A stretch of 60,000 bases of DNA from Lineus longissimus (taxonomy: Eukaryota > Nemertea > Pilidiophora > Heteronemertea > Lineidae). Location: the NCBI RefSeq assembly GCF_910592395.1, contig NC_088319.1:17548001-17608000 (forward strand), in the 5' to 3' direction. Position numbers and translations under genes: made by a program. Shown in pieces: positions 54,379 through 60,000 of this stretch (positions within the stretch are counted from its first letter, which is position 1; every line of letters starts with the position of its first letter). A model generated the notes under the pieces. That model was not told where the DNA came from, did no database searches, and saw only the letters and a program-made list of their open reading frames with translations.

Positions 54379-57300
54379 CTGAAAGAAAAGAATTGTGGTT
54401 TAAAGATAGATGGAAACCTGGCTACTGCATGAAGTGTTTTAGAGTTACAATGATTATAAGGCACTTGGCCCCAGCAGGATGCGTCTGAACTGATTATGTT
54501 GCTACTGTGTGTACTTACAAAATGAAGCTGTGTTCGGAGATCTGCGATTAAGTCTTGGTATGAGGAGGCCCTCGCCCGGTAGTAGATGATGATCAATCTG
54601 AAAGTATTCAGAGCTCCGTGAACGACTGGGTGATGTTCCATTCATTGAAAGACAGACAAAAGAAGAAAACAGCACAGTGACTGTTCTGGCATTGATATCA
54701 ATCTATTAGTCATTGATATAAGGCTTTGGTACCAACCTGTGTACTGTCACAATCACCTGTCTCCATGTGAGGCAAAGCCACAACCAGGAGACAGTCACAA
54801 CCTTAAGGCAGTCTCAACTGTTGTCACAACCTAGAGGAGACACGATCGATCAGCACTTACAGTAGAACTATAAAGACAGGTATGACCACCACAGGACTCA
54901 ATATGAAGTTGATGATCCAGGACAACCAACTTGGCAGGTTTCCAATCCTGGATGTGATCACTTGGTAAACATGGTCACGCTCTCTGAATGGTCCACAATC
55001 AGGGGACGGACTGATACTGAAAACATAAACTTCTTCAGCTTTAAGTTACAACTTGACAAACGAATTCATGGAAGAAAAAGACATGGCTCACACTTAACTT
55101 AACTATCAAGCGTTTGAATTATAGAATGTCAACCCAAGCTAGAAAGCACTCTGGTGGAGATGCTTCCTTCACTTACGCAATGATAGCATATCCAACTGGC
55201 ACAAGACACAAGAACAATGTCACAAGCAGCAACGTCAAGTAGAAGTTCCCAGATCGACTTGCCCGGAACATCTTTTTTGGTGGGATGTTACAGGTGCGTG
55301 CAACAATGTAGCGGAGGTAGAAGACGATGATGACCTTTGCCATGGCGACCACAGGCAGAAGAGGTGAGAAGTAGAGGCCCAGCCAGATGAGGCCCTGGCC
55401 GTAGATGACCTCCAGGACGCTGGCGGATATGTCAAACTCTGAGAAACCAATCTAGAGAACAAGTACAATGTTAGAGTTTCAGTTTTAGTGTGAGAACATT
55501 GTGAATGGTCAGTTGGCTGGAGACATCCCTTCCATTCGTCCTATCATTGCTTTAGGAAAGAGATTATACCGGTTTGAAAAGTTCAGAAAGATCTTGGACC
55601 AAACTATTCCGTTAACTTTCATCAGCTCTGGTAGAATCCACATGACTAGGACTATTGTCATATTGTGCTTCAATCGAGCTTGATGATGTCAACGAATGAG
55701 AGCTAGTGCTCTGTACTTGCCTTCTCCTTGAGTGTCTTGGAAGACTTGACAGTCACAGCCCTGAGGACGTCCAGCACCAAGACAGAGACAAACATCGCAC
55801 CGAGATCTAACAGGAAAACTTTAGCCACTTCCTCCCCGACCACCGTCTCGTAGCAACACGACATGTGAGCTGGCATCTCACCAGACTCCTGGAATAGAGA
55901 GAGAGTAGATGATCAGCATCTGATTGTGTTTTGGCCAATAAATTTCATTTCATTTCACTTTATTTCATTTCATTTATTTCATTTCACTCGGGTTAGTTCA
56001 TAGCATGTACCGAATGTGTGACCCGTCTCGGTAGAACCTGGTGCATGTTACACAAACGATGATCAGAAGAGGCCTAACTCTAGATCATTCAAGGAGGACT
56101 TACACATTGTGTGGAGACGTTGTACAGCGATATGGAGAGGATGACCAGATTACCATAGTAGAACAGTGTCGTTCTCGCAAGGAGCCATTTCAGCTCGACC
56201 CGAGGATGCCACTTTTCTAGTTTGACCAGCAGAGAGAACAGGACTGGCACAACCAGCTTGAGACAGGCCATTACCAGTGATAACTGAAACGAGGAGCGGA
56301 ATAAGGGCGTCGAAGAATTGCAAATGATGTCTAAAAGATGTGAACGTAAGACGTGCACGTGCGGTGGTCAGACTTATATCCATAGCAAAGTGAGCTCTAC
56401 CCTTCTCTTGTGATAGTGCGGTGGTCAGACTCATCCATAGCAAAGTGAGCTCTACCCTTCTTTGTCATAGTGAAGTGAACTACAAACATGACTCCAATTC
56501 GCATATCCTCTGGAAGAAACGGAAGCCAAGATTTACTCCTGGTGCCTTGGACAGGCTGCAAGCAGAAGAAAAGATCCCCTGTCTACCCATTGGTAGTAGC
56601 TCACAGTATGGTGCTCACAAGAGCAAGTGCAAAACAGAAAACAAGAAACTTCTGCCAAAGCCTACTTGGTATTTTTGGAGAAGGTCCTCGGCAAATTTCG
56701 GTATCCCAAGCTCCAGGGGCGTGTCCTGTCTCTCGACGAAGAAGTAGATGAGGTAGCCTGTGCCTCCGAGGATGGCCAGGGTGATGATGTTGATGAGCAC
56801 CCTGACAGAGTAGATGAAACCCCTAGAAAAGAAGTATCACTAAAATGAACACCGTCTGTGGTTATATCTACGGTGCAATCAAAGCCACAGGAGACTGATA
56901 TCAATACATAATGCTGTCATATAATGTTTGCGATCTTGTCACTTGCCTGTTGAGAGTCACCAGTTTCCCTCGCACCTTCAGCTCTCGCACTAGTTCCTTG
57001 AAGTCTGTCTTCATTGCATGAATCTTGTCGCGCACACCCTCCTTCGATGTGATGGTGAAGTCCCAGCTCACGAAGCATCGCCAGGTGAATGGATATTCTT
57101 CAGAGTCGGCTGATCGTTTGGTCTTTCTGTACTTGACTGTCATCCTGAAGGCAGACGAGAAGACAGAGTCACAATCGGCTGAAGCTTGGTCACAAGCGTT
57201 TAAAGAGACGACAAAGTCACAATCAGAGAAAGAGGACCAGAAAGGGTTAGATAGAAGAGACGACATGGTTACAATCAGAGAAAGAGGAGCAGAAAGGGTT

Positions 57301-59839
57301 AGATAGAAGAGACGACATGGTTACAATCAGAGAAAGAGGACCAGAAAGGGTTAGATAGAAGAGACGACATGGTTACAATCAGAGAAAGGAGGACAGACAA
57401 AGTCACAAGCGTTTAATAAAGAGATGATAAACTCAGATCAGCTATAGGGGGACAAAGTCACAACTGGTTAAAGGGAAGGCAAATTCACAAGCTTGGACTC
57501 CACCATCACCACAGGAGACAGGACCAGAAGTGGGATTTCATGGTGATAAGACTGACTGACCTACCTCCTTACAATAGTGATGATACAGAAGAGATATATA
57601 GCTAGTGTTGTGATGAAGTAAGCCATTGGTAGCATGTATCCAATGCCGAGATATTCATGATAGTCATAGACACCGTAGAAAATGATCGTGTCCTGCACAA
57701 TGTCCTGGAAAAAGTCGAGGAGCGTTGAATTATAAAATAGGCTTGTCTCAGGCTGACTGTAGGGTACTGTTTGCAGTCGGTCTCCAAGATAGATTGTTCC
57801 CCCAATTCACCATCGCCTAGAGCAAGCACTGGTCTGTCTCCAAGTTAGGTCCCCCCAATAAACCCTCACCCCGAGCTGGCACTGATCTGTCTCCAAGTTA
57901 GGTCCCCCCAATAAACCCTCACCCCGAGCTGGCACTGATCTGTCTCCAAGTTAGGTCCCCCCAATAAACCATCACCCCGAGCTGGCACTGATCTGTCCTG
58001 GGTTGAAATCGGGACTCACTAACGTAGCAGGTCAATCGTCTGTGTTGGTTAGGTAGCCAGTCTGGTTACTCTATGAAAATACGCCATTGCAGTATTCCTA
58101 ATGTCTGCCTGAGGGATGCCGCATGCCACGGTTAGGCCACGAGGCCATGTCTGATTGAGGGAACACTGTACTGCTTACTAGACCATCAGTGATGTTAATC
58201 TTCGTGTCTTCACCAACAATAATCTGCGGGACTGAGATGAAACAAACAGCCAGGACACCCATCACAAAGTTGATCCAGAGGAGAGTCCGCAGGAAAAGGA
58301 AGTACGAAGCTACGCTGCTGCCAAAATAACCTGAAAAACAGCAACCAATGTCAGACAAGACGGCGTGGTGATGCTGGCAGACTGGATGATTGTACCTTTC
58401 TGATCAAACATAACTTAACGAACCTTCAATTTTCTCGATAGGACCTCCCCAAATTGTGAGTTTCTTGAGAGAGTTATCAACCTCCTTAGACACCTTCTTC
58501 ATTCTCTGAAATAGACAGAGTATTGTAAACGACGTGATCGGGACATAACTTGATGGACCTCGATTTGACTGGAGGTCTGAGGAGAGACAATGTCACAACC
58601 ACCACTGCACGAAATTAGTTGGGAGAGTACACATCCAGATCAGACAGAGTACACCTGTAGAAACATGGTGTTCCACGCAGGGAGATGACATTGATAGTAG
58701 AGACAGAGCAGTCACAATCAAGAGGAGGGACTACAGGATATGACTTGGTCAAACATGAGTGCTACGTGTTCCTTTGTCACAGGAAGGAGACCCAAAGGAC
58801 AGTCACAACCAGTTGCCTACCATTCGTTGATTACTGTCCAACTGTTTCATTCCCCCGACTTGTTTGATCTGCCATCTCAGAAACTCCCTCGCCTGCCTCG
58901 CTGCTCGTAGCTTCTTCTTCATTGGCCATGGTTGTTCACGAAAGCTTTCCAATACTTCAATGTGGTACTGGATGCTCTCAAATATGGCCACTTTTACGAC
59001 ATTTTCACTCATCAAATTACCTGCGTCTTCTTCATCTATATCATTTCTGGAAGAAGAAAGTTAACTTCATTTACACTGTCAGGCTTGAAAGATCCTGAGA
59101 CAGCAGAAACGAGGAGCAGTACTCACTTTGGATAATCATGTGTCTATGTGACCAGTCAGAATCACTTGACAACGATAAACACATTCAAGTGATATCGTCC
59201 TTTCCAAATGAGTGACGTACGGCAAGTCACTCCTGACCAACAAGTACAAACCAAATATTTCCCTCACCCTGAATAAAACTGACAGTATCTTGTTCGCTTG
59301 GCATACTCCACATCGGTTAGGCCTGGTACAGTGCTTCGTCTTCTCCGGATGTCCCGATGAGCTTCAGAGAACGATTCGCGGGCTACTTCCGAGAACGATT
59401 CCTGTGGAACTGTAAAGGTGACATTGGTGTTTTCAGCTGCATCAGCTACAAAATAACCAGACCAGTCATTTCATCATCCCAAATTCATAGCTCTGTACGG
59501 AGAGAGCATAAAACAGTCAGTGCCTGGCTGTCTTATTTAAAGTCTACCTTTCAATGTCCGCTGTTTATTACGTAGTCAGTTGAGACAGTAACCATACTGT
59601 TGCTAGGTGGCTGAAGTGTAACCATACTGTTGCTAGGTGGCTGAAGTGTAACCATACTGTTGCTAGGTGGCTGAAGTGTAACCATACTGTTGCTAGGTGG
59701 CTGAAGTGTTGAAATCGTTTCACTTATGAACTATACCTGGTAATAGCCGAGAGGATTCATTATATCCAGGATGTCCCTGCCTATCTTCCACTGGTAACAA
59801 GGGCCTCTGTTCAGCCTGTAATTTCTTCTTCCTCCCCAT
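54277..59839 (-). CDS. TMC: Transmembrane channel-like (TMC) protein, whole coding span
   Basis: Encodes a TMC-family multipass membrane protein. TMC1/2 are pore subunits of mechanotransduction channels; roles of other members vary. Fourteen exons give 2160 nt, 719 residues plus stop, with all phases consistent; vertebrate TMC7 is about 720 aa. Features: PWPMKKKLRAARQARE before the first membrane helix (about residue 110), GSSVASYFLFLRTLLWINF in TM1, NIT sequon at the exon 5 end, RVLINIITLAILGGTGYLIY (TM, about 355), TMC signature CYETVVGEEVAKVFLLDL (472-489, with Tyr replacing the usual Trp), DISASVLEVIYGQGLIWLG, CGPFR, and PVVVIPVFIVLLLIIIYYR (last TM). Most like the TMC5/TMC7 branch by recalled similarity; subfamily not certain. 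Converges with CROCC. Two introns use GC donors. Confidence 0.93.
54519..54597 (-). CDS. TMC: TMC exon 13
   Basis: Acceptor CTTTCAG, donor GTAAGT, 79 nt. It encodes LIIIYYRARASSYQDLIADL to RTQLHF, the end of the last membrane helix and the start of the C-terminal helix; the YY.RA....Y..L...LR.QL pattern is typical of TMCs. Confidence 0.92.
54861..55016 (-). CDS. TMC: TMC exon 12
   Basis: Acceptor TTTTCAG with an alternative AG six bases on (NAGNAG-like, dropping two residues), donor GTAAGT, 156 nt. It encodes ISPSPDCGPFRERDHVYQVI through LPSWLSWIINFILSPVVV to the last membrane helix. CGPFR is a TMC hallmark. Confidence 0.93.
55177..55451 (-). CDS. TMC: TMC exon 11
   Basis: Acceptor CTCTAG, donor GTAAGT, 275 nt. 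It encodes IGFSEFDISASVLEVIYGQG through WLGLYFSPLLPVVAMAKVI and FRASRSGNFYLTLLLVTL to VGYAII. Two membrane helices; the FRAS....F element resembles TMC7 and TMC5. Confidence 0.94.
55721..55888 (-). CDS. TMC: TMC exon 10, TMC signature, GC donor
   Basis: Acceptor TTCCAG, 56 codons in phase 0. It encodes ESGEMPAHMSCCYETVVGEE to SSKTLKEK, including the TMC signature. The donor reads GAGAAG|GCAAGT: no GT fits and the frame requires GC, so intron 10 is a GC-AG intron. Confidence 0.94.
55930..55990. repeat. ATTTC-type simple repeat
   Basis: Imperfect pentanucleotide run (ATTTC/ATTTA) in TMC intron 9. Confidence 0.8.
56104..56283 (-). CDS. TMC: TMC exon 9
   Basis: Acceptor GTTTCAG, donor GTAAGT, 60 codons, phase 0. 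It encodes LSLVMACLKLVVPVLFSLLV through ELKWLLARTTLFYYGNLV to NVSTQC. Two membrane helices and an NVS sequon. Confidence 0.92.
56361..56471. repeat. Tandem duplication, 57/54-bp unit
   Basis: Two copies beginning GCGGTGGTCAGACT at 56361 and 56418 in TMC intron 8, differing by small gaps. Confidence 0.85.
56666..56822 (-). CDS. TMC: TMC exon 8
   Basis: Acceptor TTTCTAG, donor GTAGGC, 157 nt. It encodes GFIYSVRVLINIITLAILGG to EDLLQKYQ; the membrane helix ends in GTGYLIYF, common in TMCs. Confidence 0.92.
56947..57144 (-). CDS. TMC: TMC exon 7, GC donor
   Basis: Acceptor CTTCAG, 198 nt, ends in phase 2. It encodes MTVKYRKTKRSADSEEYPFT through CFVSWDFTITSKEGVRDK to LVTLNR, the intracellular loop with the F..WDF.I pattern of TMCs. 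The donor reads AACAG|GCAAGT; a GT three bases on breaks the frame. A second GC-AG intron. Confidence 0.92.
57219..57392. repeat. 52-bp minisatellite, about 3.3 copies
   Basis: Units start at 57219, 57271, 57323 and 57375, each ACAATCAGAGAAAG..., in TMC intron 6. One substitution is visible between copies. Confidence 0.92.
57565..57704 (-). CDS. TMC: TMC exon 6
   Basis: Acceptor TTTCCAG, donor GTAGGT, 140 nt. It encodes DIVQDTIIFYGVYDYHEYLG to CIITIVR; the IFYG.Y pattern and next membrane helix are typical of TMCs. Confidence 0.93.
57834..57992. repeat. 53-bp minisatellite, 3 copies
   Basis: Units start at 57834, 57887 and 57940 (CTGTCTCCAAGTTAGGTCCC), with a decayed partial copy before. 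TMC intron 5. Confidence 0.92.
58179..58330 (-). CDS. TMC: TMC exon 5, first membrane helix
   Basis: Acceptor TTTTTCAG, donor GTAAGC, 152 nt. It encodes YFGSSVASYFLFLRTLLWIN to GEDTKINITDGL. FG..VASYF.FLR is the conserved start of TM1; NIT is a likely extracellular sequon. Confidence 0.94.
58424..58505 (-). CDS. TMC: TMC exon 4
   Basis: Acceptor TATTTCAG, donor GTTCGT, 82 nt. It encodes RMKKVSKEVDNSLKKLTIWG to PIEKIE; the L..W...I..IEG pattern precedes TM1 in TMCs. Confidence 0.91.
58821..59046 (-). CDS. TMC: TMC exon 3
   Basis: Acceptor TTCTTCCAG, donor GTAGGC, 226 nt. It encodes NDIDEEDAGNLMSENVVKVA through FREQPWPMKKKLRAARQARE to SNQRM. The PW..K.K..A..A. motif is a TMC N-terminal hallmark. 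Confidence 0.92.
59268..59409 (-). CDS. TMC: TMC exon 2
   Basis: Acceptor CTTTACAG, donor GTGAGG, 142 nt. It encodes VPQESFSEVARESFSEAHRD to YCQFYS, polar cytoplasmic N-terminus. Includes RRRRSTVPG, a basic Ser/Thr site common near this position in TMC7. Confidence 0.87.
59589..59708. repeat. 30-bp minisatellite, 4 copies
   Basis: Four identical 30-bp units (TAACCATACTGTTGCTAGGT...) in TMC intron 1, ending 28 bases from exon 1. Confidence 0.93.
59737..59839 (-). CDS. TMC: TMC exon 1 (first coding)
   Basis: ATG at 59839 opens MGRKKKLQAEQRPLLPVEDR to SSRLLP, donor GTATAG, ends in phase 1 matching exon 2. The start is chosen because the frame is the only open one after TTCTAG (59846-59851), which may be an acceptor for an untranslated exon outside the window. 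Confidence 0.75.
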
Positions 59840-60000
59840 CTTCAATCTAGAATGATAGTACATGTAGTTGAAAAGGGGAAATGGGGTACATCCATGGATA
59901 AGATAAGAGTATCGTCGCGATACGGAATATTGTGATGTTGGTCATGGACATACATGTACTTAATTCATTGGTGGTGGTCACAATCTACTCTCAAAATAGC
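59840..60000 (-). other. TMC 5' flank or intron, truncated
   Basis: Upstream sequence of TMC to the window edge. No TATA box; a TATCGCGA motif lies near 59914-59921. It may be 5' UTR, promoter, or an intron before exon 1. Confidence 0.4.

Noticed and set aside
54270-54641. Long minus-strand frame running through TMC exons 13-14 and the intron between
   Set aside because: It reads through clear splice sites; the spliced frames match TMC better.

Overview
The window is genomic DNA from an animal (invertebrate metazoan), not a prokaryote. Genes are split by GT-AG introns of 0.1-12 kb, minisatellites and a foldback transposon lie in introns, and both recognisable proteins are animal families. 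GC looks moderate. I cannot name the species. A ciliated invertebrate fits, but nothing here separates, for example, lophotrochozoan from invertebrate deuterostome.

Two genes fill the window and converge tail to tail near 54.03 kb. (1) Plus strand, about 2-54 kb: a rootletin gene (CROCC), encoding the coiled-coil protein that polymerises into the ciliary rootlet and the centrosome linker. I resolve 28 constitutive or alternative coding exons plus one microexon. The 5'-most exon joined to the common exons gives an open frame of 2158 residues that aligns along its length with vertebrate rootletin as I remember it (about 2017 aa). All internal exon phases match and the total length is a multiple of three. 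(2) Minus strand, 59.84-54.28 kb: a complete transmembrane channel-like (TMC) gene with 14 coding exons and 719 codons, closest in feel to the TMC5/TMC7 branch.

Layout. 1-2043: intergenic DNA with a 15-bp and a 49-bp tandem array. 2044-33457: the 5' half of CROCC, with very long introns. This half holds several separate exons that each start with their own ATG after an in-frame stop and end in a phase-0 donor. They look like alternative first exons that put different heads on the rod: acidic (2044), Pro/Thr-rich (5773), a VIQ helix (7130 and again 13213), possibly His-rich (21810), and Ser/Pro/Arg-rich from an internal TATA/Inr promoter (29263). Tandem duplicated exons at 30967 and 31465 are alternative versions of one rod segment. 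33458-51072: densely packed rod exons, including a 21-nt microexon (48610) that would add exactly one heptad. 51073-about 54030: long 3' UTR. 54277-59839: TMC gene, with two GC-AG introns and a minisatellite in many of its introns.

The most interesting result is this modular architecture of CROCC: head switching by alternative promoters, plus register-aware exon variation in the rod. Matches to the RFX X-box lie beside two of the candidate promoters, which fits control by the ciliary transcription factor RFX. All exon joins are inferred from splice signals, phase and homology recalled from family knowledge; no transcript data were available.
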